Below, one piece after another: positions 7,420 to 17,748 of a stretch of DNA of 64,000 nt. The DNA is taken from NCBI GenBank assembly GCA_024400305.1, contig JAKSMX010000002.1, positions 1-64,000 of the forward strand. The letters run 5' to 3'. Positions within the stretch are counted from its first letter, which is position 1. Every line of letters starts with the position of its first letter. The notes beneath the pieces are model-generated. The model worked only from the letters and a program-made list of their open reading frames with translations. It had not been told where the DNA came from and ran no database searches. The DNA is from Bacteroidales bacterium. Lineage in GTDB: Bacteria; Bacteroidota; Bacteroidia; Bacteroidales; F082. The translations under genes were made by a program, and so were the position numbers.

Positions 7420-9183
7420 TTAGCTAAATAATTTCACTATAACATTTTCATATTTCATCATCACCACCCTTCGCTTCACTTTGAGAGTCGGGGTGAGAAT
7501 GCCGTTCTGGACGGTCCATTCGTCGGCGATGAGTTCAAATCTTTTTATTTTCTCGACTTCACCGAGCGATTCGTTAAGATATTTCACCTCCTTGCCGATG
7601 CGCTTGATGACATTTTCGTTATGAATCATCTCCTCTGGTGTCGTGAATTTGATATTATGTTTCTTGCACCATTGTTTCAGGAAGTTGAAGTCGGGATGAA
7701 TTATGGCAGCGGCGAATTTCTGGTTTTCGCCGAACACCACGATATTCTCTATGAAACCTGAATTAAGGAATTTGCCTTCGATGAGATCGGGGTTGATGTA
7801 TTTTCCGAGCGATGTCTTGAACAGGTTTTTCATCCTGCCGGTGATTTGCAGGAGGCCGTGTTCGTTGAAACGTCCGAGGTCGCCGGTATGGAGCCAGCCG
7901 TCCTTGTCGATGACTTCGGCTGTGAGTTCCGGGTGTTTGTAATAGCCCATCATGACGTTATGGCCGCGGCAGATGATTTCGCCTTCGTCGGTGATTTTCA
8001 CTTCGACGCCCGGAAGCGGTTCTCCCACGTAACCGACTTCGCGACCGTATCTGTTCCTCGTGCTCACCGTGATGACCGGCGACGTCTCCGTCAAGCCGTA
8101 GCCTTCAATCAAAGTGATGCCGATGGCCGAGAAGAACCCGCTGACATGCTTGGATATCGCAGCGGCGCCGGAGACGATGATATCAAGCTTATCCATTCCG
8201 ATTTTCTCGCGTATCTTTCTGAAAACCAACTTATTTGCAAGTTTCAATTCGAGGTTATAGAATTTCGTGCGGCCTTCAATCCTGTAATATTTCGTAAGAT
8301 CCATCGCCCAATAGAAAATCATCCTGTTGAGACCTTTCAGGCTTCTGCCCGAATTATATATTTTGTCATAGAACTTTTCGAGGATTCTCGGCACGGCACA
8401 CATCATGGTCGGACGGATCTCAAGCATGTTGTCGGCAATAGTAGCCAGATTTTCGGCGTAATAGATTGACATTCCGAGATAATGATACATGTAGATGAGT
8501 GCGCGTTCGTAAGCGTGGCACATCGGCAGGAAGCTGAACGCCTTGTTCGACCACGGCTTCGGCGTGTGGCAGAATCCCTTGAACTGACTCATCAAGTTCT
8601 TGTGCGACAACATCACGCCCTTCGGCATCCCAGTCGTACCGGAAGTGTAAATGATTGTTGCGCAGTCTGTCTCCTTCACTTCCGCCTTACGTCTCTCAAT
8701 CTCTTCAGTATGAGGATGTTCCCTGCCTAATTCTATGAGATTTTCCAAGAAAGGATATTTGTCTCTATTGACAAAAGTGTATATTTTCTTCAATGAAGGT
8801 GTTTCAGGCAAAATCGATTCGATCTTGTTCATCACGACACTGCCTTCAAGAATGCAGATCTCCGCTTCGCAATTATTCAGAATTATTTTGTAGTCCGCCT
8901 CGCTGATGGTAGGATATATCGGCACCATGACGGCACCAATCTGAGTGATTGCCATGTCGAGCATATTCCATTCAGGACGGTTTCCTGAAATGACGGCGAT
9001 TTTGTCTTGAGGCTTCACCCCGAGTTCAATGAGTGCGCCGCTGAGAATATTTGACAAATCAATATATTCATCGATGCCATATTCGCGCCATCTGCCGTTT
9101 TGTTTTGCTGCAAGGGCCACTTTCTGATTCGGAAACTTTTCCTTGTAGTGCGGCAACAAATCAAAAACTCTTTTTACTTCCAT
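7420..9183 (-). CDS. Long-chain acyl-CoA synthetase (AMP-forming), copy 1
   Basis: 587 residues with the same motifs as its downstream twin: TIIYTSGTTGMPKGV, GYGLTETSPVI, HTGDLGRFNEHGLLQITGR and the C-terminal PTLKVKRRVV. The two proteins align end to end without gaps that can be seen. It is the promoter-proximal gene of the pair. There is no signal peptide, so both act in the cytosol or on the inner face of the membrane. A 90 bp stretch (7894-7983) is almost identical in DNA to 6111-6200 of the other copy. Confidence 0.9.
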   Translation of the reverse strand: MEVKRVFDLLPHYKEKFPNQKVALAAKQNGRWREYGIDEYIDLSNILSGALIELGVKPQDKIAVISGNRPEWNMLDMAITQIGAVMVPIYPTISEADYKIILNNCEAEICILEGSVVMNKIESILPETPSLKKIYTFVNRDKYPFLENLIELGREHPHTEEIERRKAEVKETDCATIIYTSGTTGMPKGVMLSHKNLMSQFKGFCHTPKPWSNKAFSFLPMCHAYERALIYMYHYLGMSIYYAENLATIADNMLEIRPTMMCAVPRILEKFYDKIYNSGRSLKGLNRMIFYWAMDLTKYYRIEGRTKFYNLELKLANKLVFRKIREKIGMDKLDIIVSGAAAISKHVSGFFSAIGITLIEGYGLTETSPVITVSTRNRYGREVGYVGEPLPGVEVKITDEGEIICRGHNVMMGYYKHPELTAEVIDKDGWLHTGDLGRFNEHGLLQITGRMKNLFKTSLGKYINPDLIEGKFLNSGFIENIVVFGENQKFAAAIIHPDFNFLKQWCKKHNIKFTTPEEMIHNENVIKRIGKEVKYLNESLGEVEKIKRFELIADEWTVQNGILTPTLKVKRRVVMMKYENVIVKLFS

Positions 9184-9220
9184 ATTGTATGACTTAAGAG
9201 TATATTCAATCTAAATTTTG

Positions 9221-9228
9221 CAAAAATA
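9221..9228 (-). promoter_or_regulatory. -7 box of the acyl-CoA synthetase operon
   Basis: The minus strand reads TATTTTTG 37 bp upstream of the first acyl-CoA synthetase start, a full match to the Bacteroidetes -7 consensus. Confidence 0.6.
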
Positions 9229-9261
9229 CACAATTAGTTTTTACAAACAAAGAAAAAAAAA

Positions 9262-9293
9262 TAAAAAAAGGGAATATGTTTTAACATATCCCC
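9262..9293 (-). terminator. Terminator of hppA
   Basis: On the minus strand a stem GGGATATGTT / AACATATTCCC with an A/T loop is followed by TTTTTTTATTTT. It lies just after the hppA stop and before the promoter of the acyl-CoA synthetases, separating the two units. Confidence 0.7.
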
Positions 9294-9324
9294 TGATATT
9301 TTCATCTATATAATTATCAACAAC

Positions 9325-11505
9325 TTAAATGAGATGGAATGCGACTGTGAGACCAGCCATGACGATTGACACCATGCTCATAAGCTTGATAAGGATGTTC
9401 AATGACGGGCCTGATGTGTCTTTGAACGGGTCACCGACAGTGTCGCCGACGACGGTAGCCTTGTGATTGTCAGAACCCTTGCCACCGAAGTTGCCTTCTT
9501 CAACATATTTCTTTGCATTGTCCCATGCTCCGCCTGCGTTAGCCATGAAGACTGCGAGTACGAAGCCGCATGAGAGGCCGCCGATGAGAAGTCCGAGGAC
9601 GCCAGGGACACCAAGGATGAGACCTGTCGCGATTGGAACAACGATTGCGAGGACAGAAGGGACAAGCATTTCGTGCTGTGCACCCTTTGTTGAAATCTCA
9701 ACGCAGCGTTCGTAGTCAGGTTCCGCCTTGCCTTCGAGGATGCCCTTGATTGTTCTGAACTGACGACGCACTTCCTCCACCATCTTCTGTGCCGCACGGC
9801 CGACGGCGTTCATCGTCATTCCGCAGAACACGAATGCCATCATCGCGCCGATGAACACGCCGACGAGGACGATCGGGTTCATGAGATTGACATTATAAGC
9901 TTCCATGAAGTCAACGAGGGTAGCCTTTGCAGCTTCGACACCGTTCGGGAGATCTTGACCGACACGAATCAGAGCGATCTTAATTTCCTCGACGTATGAG
10001 GCGAGGAGTGCGAGTGCTGTGAGAGCCGCCGAGCCGATGGCGAAGCCCTTACCTGTAGCCGCCGTAGTGTTGCCGAGAGCGTCGAGGGCGTCGGTGCGTT
10101 TGCGGACTTCAGGGTCGAGGCCGCTCATCTCGGCGTTGCCGCCCGCGTTGTCGGCGATAGGGCCGTAAGCGTCTGTAGCGAGTGTGATGCCGAGCGTCGA
10201 GAGCATGCCGACAGCGGCGATACCGATGCCATAGAGACCCATTGAAAGGTTCTGTGCGTTGAACTCAACATTGAAGCCGTTTGCGCAGAGGTAAGCGAGG
10301 ATGATTGCCACGCCCACTGTCACAACCGGGATCGCTGTCGAAAGCATACCGAGACCGAGACCGGAGATGATGACTGTCGCAGGGCCTGTCTTTGAGCTTT
10401 CAGCGACTTTCTGTGTCGGTCTGAAAGTCTGTGATGTATAGTATTCCGTTGATTTACCGATGATTACGCCAGCGAGAAGACCGACAACGACAGAGAATGA
10501 GATGCCGACCCAATTCTCGATTCCGAGTGCCCAGAAAATAACGAATGTGGCGATTGCGATAAGCACTGAGCTTGTGTTTGTGCCGCGGCTTAAAGCACCG
10601 AGGAGCTGTTTCATGCCGGCACCCTCTTTTGTCTTAACTAAAAAGATACCGATTAGTGAGAGCAACACGCCGACCGCTGCGATGAGCATCGGGGCGAACA
10701 CAGCCTTGAGCTGCATGCCTTCAACCGCTGACGTGGCAAAAGCCGAGGCGCCGAGAGCTGCCGTGGCGAGGATTGAACCTGCGTATGACTCATAAAGGTC
10801 GGCGCCCATGCCGGCGACGTCACCGACGTTGTCACCGACATTGTCAGCGATTGTCGCAGGGTTACGCGGGTCGTCTTCAGGGATGTTGTATTCTGTCTTT
10901 CCGACGAGGTCAGCGCCGACGTCAGCGGCTTTTGTGTAGATACCGCCACCGACACGTGCGAACAAAGCCTGTGTCGAGGCACCCATGCCGAAAGTCAGCA
11001 TTGTAGTCGTAATGATGACAAGATGATTTTCCGCTGGGATGAAATGATCGAGGACCAAAAACCACACGCTGATGTCGAGCAATGCGAGACCGACGACGGT
11101 GAGTCCCATGACGGCACCGGAGCGAAATGCTACCTGAAGGCCGTCATTCAACGACTTACGCGCCGCATTGGCTGTACGAGCCGAAGCGTAAGTGGCGGTT
11201 TTCATTCCGAAGAAACCTGCCAAACCTGAGAAGAAACCGCCGGTTAGGAATGCAAACCACACCCAGCCGTTCTGGAGGCCGAATATCGACATCACGCCGA
11301 ATATGGCGGCCAAGATGACAAACACGATGATGACCACTTTGTATTGCTGTTTCAAATAAGCCATCGCACCTTTTCTCACGTACAATGCGATCTTTTTCAT
11401 CAAATCTGTTCCCTCATCTTCCTTCAGCATCCGCTTGTAGAAATAAAAAGCGAATCCCAAAGCCAATACAGATGCTGCGAGAACCAAGTAAATTACGTTT
11501 TCCAT
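9325..11505 (-). CDS. hppA: Membrane-bound ion-pumping pyrophosphatase, K+-dependent type
   Basis: 726 residues with about 16 membrane helices. It hydrolyses pyrophosphate and exports H+ and/or Na+. The substrate motif DVGADLVGK is at 195-203, followed by [19 protein letters not shown], and the C-terminal [17 protein letters not shown] motif is intact. The segment [10 protein letters not shown] (478-487) has Ala in the position that is Lys in K+-independent enzymes, so it belongs to the K+-dependent branch. Na+ versus H+ specificity depends on the position of a membrane Glu and cannot be settled here. Bacteroides relatives include enzymes that move both ions. Confidence 0.95.
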   Translation of the reverse strand: MENVIYLVLAASVLALGFAFYFYKRMLKEDEGTDLMKKIALYVRKGAMAYLKQQYKVVIIVFVILAAIFGVMSIFGLQNGWVWFAFLTGGFFSGLAGFFGMKTATYASARTANAARKSLNDGLQVAFRSGAVMGLTVVGLALLDISVWFLVLDHFIPAENHLVIITTTMLTFGMGASTQALFARVGGGIYTKAADVGADLVGKTEYNIPEDDPRNPATIADNVGDNVGDVAGMGADLYESYAGSILATAALGASAFATSAVEGMQLKAVFAPMLIAAVGVLLSLIGIFLVKTKEGAGMKQLLGALSRGTNTSSVLIAIATFVIFWALGIENWVGISFSVVVGLLAGVIIGKSTEYYTSQTFRPTQKVAESSKTGPATVIISGLGLGMLSTAIPVVTVGVAIILAYLCANGFNVEFNAQNLSMGLYGIGIAAVGMLSTLGITLATDAYGPIADNAGGNAEMSGLDPEVRKRTDALDALGNTTAATGKGFAIGSAALTALALLASYVEEIKIALIRVGQDLPNGVEAAKATLVDFMEAYNVNLMNPIVLVGVFIGAMMAFVFCGMTMNAVGRAAQKMVEEVRRQFRTIKGILEGKAEPDYERCVEISTKGAQHEMLVPSVLAIVVPIATGLILGVPGVLGLLIGGLSCGFVLAVFMANAGGAWDNAKKYVEEGNFGGKGSDNHKATVVGDTVGDPFKDTSGPSLNILIKLMSMVSIVMAGLTVAFHLI

Positions 11506-11660
11506 AAAGCTAATTTTGAGTTAATAAATATTTTATTTCGTTTATCATTTCACGCCATTAATTTAGATTGCAAATTTCTGAAAAAAAGTTTTTCAGTCGG
11601 TAAAAAAATTGAATTTTTATCAAAATTTATTTTTCAATGATAACATATAAGTATTTTATC

Positions 11661-11668
11661 TATTTTTG
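11661..11668 (+). promoter_or_regulatory. -7 box before the bifunctional nuclease gene
   Basis: TATTTTTG is a full consensus match, but it ends only 4 bp before the ATG at 11673. With the usual 5-8 bp to the start of transcription, the message would have almost no leader. Confidence 0.45.
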
Positions 11669-11672
11669 TAGA

Positions 11673-12236
11673 ATGAATAAAATTGTACTTGAAGTAATCG
11701 GATTAACGCATTCTTTGTCGCTTAATGAGGCGTTTGCGCTTGTTTTAGCTGATAAAAAATCCAATCTGAAACTTCCCATCATCATCGGAAGCGTTGAGGC
11801 TCAATCAATTGCAATGGCATTGGAAAAGTACGAGAGTCGAAGACCACTGACACACGACCTTTTCAAGAATTTCGCCGACAACTACAATATTAATATAAAG
11901 GAGGTGGTAATCAACCGGTTCAGGGAGGGTGTTTTCTTCTCGCAGCTTGTATGTGAGAAGGACGGGGAGACCTGTGTTTTTGATGCCAGAGCGTCAGATT
12001 CCGTCGCATTGGCGTTAAGATTCAGATGTCCGATTTACACAAATCAGCAGGTCTTGGACGAAGCCGGCGTAATGATCGGCGAAGACGAAAACACCGACGA
12101 CAACTATCAAAATGACGACTTCAAGGAACGCAGCATCGAGGAACTGAAAGACATGATGGAGAAAGCCGTCGAAGAAGAAGACTACGAACTCGCTTCAATA
12201 TTAAGAGATGAAATAAAATCGAAAGAAAATCAATAA
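11673..12236 (+). CDS. Bifunctional nuclease (DUF151) family protein with UVR motif
   Basis: 187 residues from MNKIVLEVIGL, the usual family start; the longer frame from 11637 would begin before the promoter box. Residues 1-125 form the DUF151 domain (LPIIIGSVEAQSIAMALE, RPLTHDLFKN, ARASDSVALALRFRCPIY), described in plants as a dual RNase/DNase. The end (ELKDMMEKAVEEEDYELASILRDEIK) is a UVR motif like that of UvrB/UvrC and Clp adaptors. The combination is common in Bacteroidetes. It sits 26 bp before the nucleoside transporter gene and may share its transcript. Confidence 0.85.
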   Translation: MNKIVLEVIGLTHSLSLNEAFALVLADKKSNLKLPIIIGSVEAQSIAMALEKYESRRPLTHDLFKNFADNYNINIKEVVINRFREGVFFSQLVCEKDGETCVFDARASDSVALALRFRCPIYTNQQVLDEAGVMIGEDENTDDNYQNDDFKERSIEELKDMMEKAVEEEDYELASILRDEIKSKENQ

Positions 12237-12262
12237 AATATTTACAACTAAAATCTAATAAA

Positions 12263-13543
12263 ATGAAAGGTATCAAATTTCGTTTAATCCTGATGAATTT
12301 CCTGCAATTTGCAGTTTGGGGAGCTTATCTCACATGCATGGGGACTTACCTTGCGACACACGGATTGGCTTCACACATCGGCTTGTTTTATTCAATTCAG
12401 GGCGTCGTTTCCATTTTCATGCCCGCATTGATAGGAATCATCGCTGACAGATGGATTCCGGCACAAAAATGTCTTGGTTTCTGCCACGTCATCTCCGGCA
12501 TCGCGATGCTTGCCGCCGCCTACTACGGCCTGACAGTCGGCGACGCGGTTCAATTCGGACCGTTGTTCACCTTATATACTATAGGTGTGGCGTTTTACAT
12601 GCCGACGCTCGCCATCTCCAACTCCGTGGCTTACAACGCGCTGGAGAAATCCGGTCTTGACACCATCAAGCATTTCCCGCCGATAAGGGTTTTCGGCACC
12701 GTCGGTTTCATCTGCTCCATGTGGGCCGTTGACCTTCTCGGTTTCCAGCCGACGGCGGCGCAGTTCGCAGTCAGCGGCGGGCTCGGAATTATCCTCGGAA
12801 TCTATTCGCTGACATTGCCAAGCTGCCCTACAAGCCCTACAAGCACCGCGTCTTTTGTTGACAAACTCGGACTCCGCGCCTTCACCTTGTTCAAAGACAA
12901 AAGAATGGCGTTTTTCTTCATTTTCTCAATGCTTCTCGGAGTGTCTTTGCAAATCACCAACGGTTTCGCCAACCCGTTCATCACGAGTTTCGGCGACATT
13001 GAGATTTACAAAGGCACCTTCGGCGTTGAACACGCCAACATCCTCATTTCGCTGTCACAAGTGTCTGAGACATTATGTATCTTATTGATTCCATTCGTCT
13101 TACGCAAGTTCGGCATCAAGAAAGTCATGCTTATCGCCATGTTCGCATGGGTTCTCCGTTTTGCATTCTTCGGACTCGGCAACCCCGGCAGCGGCGTATG
13201 GCTCTTCGTCCTCTCTTGCATCGTTTACGGCGTCGCCTTCGACTTCTTCAACATCAGCGGCTCTCTCTTCGTTGACAAAGAAACCGACACAAGCATCCGT
13301 TCATCGGCGCAGGGGCTTTTCTTCTTGATGACAAACGGCATCGGGGCGACAGTCGGGACATTAAGTGCCCAAGCCATTGTAAATCACTTCGTTTACAATC
13401 CGCAGGCAAGCGGTGCGACACCGGAGTTGATAGCTCAAGGCTGGCAAAGCGCATGGTATGTCTTCGCCGCTTACGCACTCGTGGTGGCAGTCGTTTTCGC
13501 CATCGTTTTCAAATACAAACACAATCCTGAAGCAGCAAAATGA
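12263..13543 (+). CDS. MFS nucleoside transporter, NupG-like
   Basis: 426 residues with about 12 membrane helices. The first helix ([22 protein letters not shown]) is typical of the nucleoside:H+ symporter family of NupG and XapB. It would import nucleosides across the inner membrane. Its stop codon overlaps the thyA start (ATGA), so the two are translationally coupled; together with folA this makes a thymidylate supply unit, fed by both salvage and synthesis. Confidence 0.85.
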   Translation: MKGIKFRLILMNFLQFAVWGAYLTCMGTYLATHGLASHIGLFYSIQGVVSIFMPALIGIIADRWIPAQKCLGFCHVISGIAMLAAAYYGLTVGDAVQFGPLFTLYTIGVAFYMPTLAISNSVAYNALEKSGLDTIKHFPPIRVFGTVGFICSMWAVDLLGFQPTAAQFAVSGGLGIILGIYSLTLPSCPTSPTSTASFVDKLGLRAFTLFKDKRMAFFFIFSMLLGVSLQITNGFANPFITSFGDIEIYKGTFGVEHANILISLSQVSETLCILLIPFVLRKFGIKKVMLIAMFAWVLRFAFFGLGNPGSGVWLFVLSCIVYGVAFDFFNISGSLFVDKETDTSIRSSAQGLFFLMTNGIGATVGTLSAQAIVNHFVYNPQASGATPELIAQGWQSAWYVFAAYALVVAVVFAIVFKYKHNPEAAK

Positions 13544-14367
13544 GACAATATTTAGACTTGCTTCAAACGATATTGGACAAAGGCGTTCAGAAAGGCGACC
13601 GCACCGGCACCGGCACGAAGAGCATCTTCGGCTATCAGATGCGTTTCGACCTTTCTGAAGGCTTTCCGCTCGTCACCACGAAGAAAGTCCATTTGAAATC
13701 AATCATTTACGAACTTCTCTGGCTGATAAGCGGAGACACCAACATCAAATATCTGCACGACAACAAAGTGAGCATCTGGGACGAATGGGCCGACGGAAAC
13801 GGCGACCTCGGCCCCATCTATGGCGCACAGTGGCGCAACTGGAACAACGAAGGCATCGACCAGATTCAGGATGTCATCGACAGCATCAAAGGCAACCCCA
13901 ACAGCCGCCGTCATATCGTGACAGCCTGGAACCCGAGTGTCCTGCCCGACGAACACGAGAAAAACTTCTCAAAAAACGTCGCCGCCGGAAAAGCGGCACT
14001 GCCTCCCTGCCACGCTTTCTTCCAGTTCTACGTCGCCGACGGGAAACTCTCGTGCCAGCTCTATCAGCGCTCCGCTGACGTTTTCCTCGGTGTCCCGTTC
14101 AACATCGCATCGTATTCACTGCTCACCATGATGATGGCGCAGGTGTGCGACCTCAAGCCCGGCGACTTCGTCCATACCTTCGGCGACGTACACATTTACA
14201 ACAATCATGTTGAACAAGTGAAACTTCAGCTCTCGCGTGAACCGAGGCCGTTGCCTACAATGAAGCTGAATCTTGAAGTCAGAAATCTTTTTGACTTCAG
14301 ATACGAAGATTTCACCTTGGAAAACTACAACCCTTACGATGCCATAAAAGCGGAAGTATCGATTTAA
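13540..14367 (+). CDS. thyA: Thymidylate synthase
   Basis: 275 residues. It methylates dUMP to dTMP using methylene-tetrahydrofolate, leaving dihydrofolate. The active-site Cys157 lies in [12 protein letters not shown], and the dUMP-binding [16 protein letters not shown] and HIYNNH motifs are complete. An extra segment (about residues 134-150, [15 protein letters not shown]) compared with the 264-residue E. coli enzyme is common in this phylum. It overlaps the transporter gene upstream by 4 bp and is followed 39 bp later by folA, which recycles its product. Confidence 0.97.
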   Translation: MRQYLDLLQTILDKGVQKGDRTGTGTKSIFGYQMRFDLSEGFPLVTTKKVHLKSIIYELLWLISGDTNIKYLHDNKVSIWDEWADGNGDLGPIYGAQWRNWNNEGIDQIQDVIDSIKGNPNSRRHIVTAWNPSVLPDEHEKNFSKNVAAGKAALPPCHAFFQFYVADGKLSCQLYQRSADVFLGVPFNIASYSLLTMMMAQVCDLKPGDFVHTFGDVHIYNNHVEQVKLQLSREPRPLPTMKLNLEVRNLFDFRYEDFTLENYNPYDAIKAEVSI

Positions 14368-14378
14368 TAAACGTACAT

Positions 14379-14409
14379 CCAATCACCTAATCACCTCAAT
14401 CACCTAATG
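14379..14409. repeat. AATCACCT repeat before folA
   Basis: Four near-copies of an octamer (AATCACCT, AATCACCT, CAATCACCT) run up to and into the folA start codon. The same degenerate unit recurs at the tilS start (55420-55460) and at the end of the GH2 gene (62354-62421). Confidence 0.6.
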
Positions 14410-14901
14410 AAACTATCAATAATTGCAGCGGTGGCAAAGAACCGCGCCATAGGCAAAGGCGGCGACCTCATCTGGCACATTTCCAACGATTTGAAACATT
14501 TCAAGGAAATCACGACAGGAGGCTGCGTGCTGATGGGCTACAACACTTACGCATCACTTCCAAGCAAAAAAGCACTTCCTAAACGCCGCAACATAATACT
14601 TTCAAGTCGCATCGTGACCGCGCCTGAAGGATTTGAAGTCGTTTCGTCAATACGACAGGCTCTTGAGCTTCTCAAAGATGTCCCTGAAATTTTCGTCATC
14701 GGCGGCGGCATGATATACGAGCAGTTCCTGCCTATCGCCGACAAACTTTATCTGACAAGGATAGACAAGAGATTTGAAGCCGACACCTTCTTCCCTATCG
14801 TGAATTTTGACGAATGGGAACTGACAGAACTCCAAGTCATTGACGATGACCCGCAGATTGACTGCGAATACAGATTCGAGACCTGGGAAAGGAAAAGATA
14901 A
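14407..14901 (+). CDS. folA: Dihydrofolate reductase
   Basis: 164 residues, the usual size. It reduces dihydrofolate made by ThyA back to tetrahydrofolate with NADPH. Visible motifs are IIAAVAKNRAIGKGGDLIWH at the start, the catalytic Asp in ISNDLKHFKEIT, the NADPH-binding GGCVLMGYNTY and VIGGGMIYEQFL, and the C-terminal YLTRIDKRFEADTFFP. It starts within a short AATCACCT repeat. A strong hairpin follows the gene. Confidence 0.97.
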   Translation: MKLSIIAAVAKNRAIGKGGDLIWHISNDLKHFKEITTGGCVLMGYNTYASLPSKKALPKRRNIILSSRIVTAPEGFEVVSSIRQALELLKDVPEIFVIGGGMIYEQFLPIADKLYLTRIDKRFEADTFFPIVNFDEWELTELQVIDDDPQIDCEYRFETWERKR

Positions 14902-14931
14902 CATTTTGTTAAGTTTCAATACCTAAAAATA

Positions 14932-14993
14932 GCCCAAACCAAAAACTGCTGACGCATCTTGTGTTGCGCCAGCAGTTTTGATTTGGGTTTTAG
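14932..14993. terminator. Bidirectional terminator between folA and the C10 protease gene
   Basis: AAAACTGCTG (14942-14951) pairs with CAGCAGTTTT (14970-14979), extended inward by CGCA/TGCG and outward by CCCAAA/TTTGGG. T-runs on both sides suit both converging genes. Confidence 0.75.
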
Positions 14994-15023
14994 TTTAAAT
15001 TCAGTTTAGATTTCCGTCAGAGA

Positions 15024-17585
15024 TTAACGAGCAACCGAAATCTTCTTTGTCACTTCGCCGCTGTTTGTCATGATCTTCACCATGTAAATTCCAGCCTCGA
15101 AGCCGCTTATATTAATAAGGTGTTCGCTGGCATTGACATCCTCCGCATAGACTCTCTGTCCGAGTGAGTTGAAGATTGCGATGCCGCTGATGTTTTCAGC
15201 TTCAACTGTCAACATATCTTTTGCAGGATTCGGATAGACGCTTACGCCATTGAGTTCGTTTTCTTCAATTGCATCAAGCGAATAGAAATATTTCACGAAG
15301 AAATCTGTGCCGTACAATGCCTGTGCCGGAGCTGCGTTGCAATCGATGTCCTGATAATAGGCGACGACTTTGTAGTAGTACCAGGTGTTATCCTCCAATG
15401 TCTTTGTCTCCTTATACTCTGTCTTGTTGGCACCGACAATCTTTGCACGTTCCCACTCTCCGTCTGCATTTTCTTTTCTGTAAATATAGAAGCCGCTCAA
15501 CGGCACTGATGTCTCTTCCGGCAACGTCCATTTGATGATTGGTTTGCCGTTTGCCTGAAGTTCATACCAGAGATCTTTTGCCGGGTCGCAGCCTTCGCCG
15601 GCTGTTCCGCAAGTTTCTACGGTAAGTGCGCTTTCGCCATCATTGCAGAACGTGCAGATCTGGTAGCAATGTCCGCCGACTTCCGGGGCGACGTCCGTGA
15701 ATGAATTGCCTTGCACGAGGGCGTAGAGCAAGCCTTCACGATAGACGTTGAAGCCGTATCCCGCCATTTCACCATCCCAAGTGACCACGATGTCGTCACC
15801 GACTCTTTCCGCCGACGGATTTGAAGGAGCGGCGCATGATGCGGTCTGACCTGCATTGTTAAGTGCCTCGCAGATAACACCTTCAGCGAGGTCATTGACG
15901 TTCCCTGAATATTCATAGACCACGTTTCCTTCAGAATCCTTGATCTTGATTGAGATTGTCTCGCTGGCAGTATAACCGCTGCCGGCTTTCCAGACGAAAT
16001 TGATCTTATGTCCGAAAGGAGCGTTGATCTTGGCTGTGGCAGGAGTTGAGTTTGTCATTGTGACCTTAGCGTACATGTTGCCGGCTGCGTCGAAGCATTT
16101 CACCGAGCCGCCGCGCCAGCCCTGCATTGAGGAGGCCGTCGTGATGACCTTCCATTCCGTTGTCGGGCCGAACTGTTCTGAAGCCTCGGCGTAATTGCCA
16201 CGGACACCGTCTTTCATTGCATAGACGGTATATGTGAATGTGCTGTAGCAAGGGACGTTTTCGTCAACGTATGTCATATTTGCGCCGACCTGAGCGTCGA
16301 GTGTCGCGATGACCTTGCCGTTTCTCTCAACGACGATTGCGTCAATTGCCGAGACTGCGACATCAGACATTGTCTTTGAAGGGTTCTTCCATGTCAAAGT
16401 CGCACTCTGTGCTGTTTCGCTTGCTTTTGTCACCGTGAGGTTGGCAGGAGCCTGCACTGTGTTGTTATAGACAGTTGTAGGGACGTAGTTGAAGATGGCG
16501 GCTGCGCTGCCTGTGTAGTCGATTCCGTCAACGAGATACCAGCCGTCGTCAGAGCCGCTCCAGCCGAAGTTGAAGTGCATGAGGTCGTTTTCATCGTAAC
16601 CGTCGCAGACGAAAGCGTGACCGCCGTCAGAACTCTGACCGCCGTAATAGACAGGACGGCCGAGGTCGAACTCGTCTCTCAACATCTGATTCCACACGTC
16701 TGTTGCGTATGACTGTCTCATTTTCCTGACGCAATAGTCATAGTCGAAATAGTTTCTCATGGCATTCGGGACATCTTCTGAATAGGCACCGCTGCCTTTC
16801 TCGCCGTCATAGTCCATGTCAACAGCAACGCCGCAGTGATACATGAGCAATGCGACGGCTTCAATCTGTTCCTGCGTGGCGTTGTTTAATGTCGTAGGCA
16901 TCTTATCCCACTCGTATGTCGCTGACGAGAAGTCAACTGACAAGTGATGATGATGTGTTTTTGTATAATATGAATGCGAGCCTTCACCGTGAAGCGGAGC
17001 ATTCCAGAACTTCATCACCTGACTCATTGCCGTGGCGACGCAGCCGGCGTAAGCTCTTCCGCCCGGACCATGGGCATCGGCCGGTGCATACAAGTTATAC
17101 GGGCTGTCCTGATTCCACTTTGTCGTGCAGAGAGGACCGACTTTCTCGGCTCTGTTTGCGTTGAGTCTGCCTGTCTTTTCAAGCATCGCCCATTCAGCGG
17201 CCGCTTCCGGCATTGCTGCGTTGCCATTGCTGATGGCGTTCGCAATGTCCAGTCTGAAGTTTTCAAGCAGGAACATAGCACCGTTGTGTTCGTTGCTCAT
17301 GTCAAAATTGCTTTCCTCCGAATAAGCGAGAATCGGGTGATAATTGTCGGCCGCCGAAATGATGACGAAGCCGTTTTCACCAACATTGAATACATAGAAA
17401 CAGTCATCACCATTGTCTGATGTGACTGTCGTAACCAACTGTAAATCAGTGGTGTTTACCTTTTCAAAATTTGCATAGACAAATTTCTGTCCGAGTGTTC
17501 TGGCCGTATTGACATCAACGGATTTCGCGGACATCGTCCCGAATCCGAACATCACGGCAACAACCAATAATAAGAATTTTTTCAT
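15024..17585 (-). CDS. C10 family cysteine protease with type IX sorting domain, copy 1
   Basis: 853 residues, secreted. A signal peptide (1-20) is followed by a Spi-like inhibitory propeptide (about 25-150) and a streptopain-type protease domain with catalytic Cys182 (YAGCVATAMSQVMKFW) and His323 (GGHAFVCDGYDEN), plus the HFNFGWSGSDDGWY motif. Then come fibronectin-like domains, a GWRGG module at about 480-570, and a C-terminal sorting domain (about 775-853: VYPNPAKDMLTVEAE to KISVAR) for the type IX system. It has its own promoter and is cut off from the two upstream copies by a terminator. It may degrade host or dietary protein. Confidence 0.9.
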   Translation of the reverse strand: MKKFLLLVVAVMFGFGTMSAKSVDVNTARTLGQKFVYANFEKVNTTDLQLVTTVTSDNGDDCFYVFNVGENGFVIISAADNYHPILAYSEESNFDMSNEHNGAMFLLENFRLDIANAISNGNAAMPEAAAEWAMLEKTGRLNANRAEKVGPLCTTKWNQDSPYNLYAPADAHGPGGRAYAGCVATAMSQVMKFWNAPLHGEGSHSYYTKTHHHHLSVDFSSATYEWDKMPTTLNNATQEQIEAVALLMYHCGVAVDMDYDGEKGSGAYSEDVPNAMRNYFDYDYCVRKMRQSYATDVWNQMLRDEFDLGRPVYYGGQSSDGGHAFVCDGYDENDLMHFNFGWSGSDDGWYLVDGIDYTGSAAAIFNYVPTTVYNNTVQAPANLTVTKASETAQSATLTWKNPSKTMSDVAVSAIDAIVVERNGKVIATLDAQVGANMTYVDENVPCYSTFTYTVYAMKDGVRGNYAEASEQFGPTTEWKVITTASSMQGWRGGSVKCFDAAGNMYAKVTMTNSTPATAKINAPFGHKINFVWKAGSGYTASETISIKIKDSEGNVVYEYSGNVNDLAEGVICEALNNAGQTASCAAPSNPSAERVGDDIVVTWDGEMAGYGFNVYREGLLYALVQGNSFTDVAPEVGGHCYQICTFCNDGESALTVETCGTAGEGCDPAKDLWYELQANGKPIIKWTLPEETSVPLSGFYIYRKENADGEWERAKIVGANKTEYKETKTLEDNTWYYYKVVAYYQDIDCNAAPAQALYGTDFFVKYFYSLDAIEENELNGVSVYPNPAKDMLTVEAENISGIAIFNSLGQRVYAEDVNASEHLINISGFEAGIYMVKIMTNSGEVTKKISVAR

Positions 17586-17644
17586 TTTTGTTGTAATTTA
17601 ATTTATTATTACTGTGATTTGATTTTTCAAAAAATTTAAACGTG

Positions 17645-17652
17645 CAAATTTA
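17645..17652 (-). promoter_or_regulatory. -7 box of C10 protease copy 1
   Basis: The minus strand reads TAAATTTG, a full consensus match, 60 bp upstream of the start codon. Confidence 0.55.
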
Positions 17653-17698
17653 TAAAAAAATATGTAACTACAGTGACTAAAATTCACATTTTTATTAA

Positions 17699-17728
17699 TA
17701 AAAAAAGGACGGCTCGCAAACCGTCCTT
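17699..17728 (-). terminator. Terminator of C10 protease copy 2
   Basis: AAGGACGG (17705-17712) and CCGTCCTT (17721-17728) form a perfect 8 bp stem. On the minus strand it is followed by a run of T, 20 bp after the stop codon of copy 2. Confidence 0.85.
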
Positions 17729-17748
17729 CACTATTTGGAGAAAAAATT

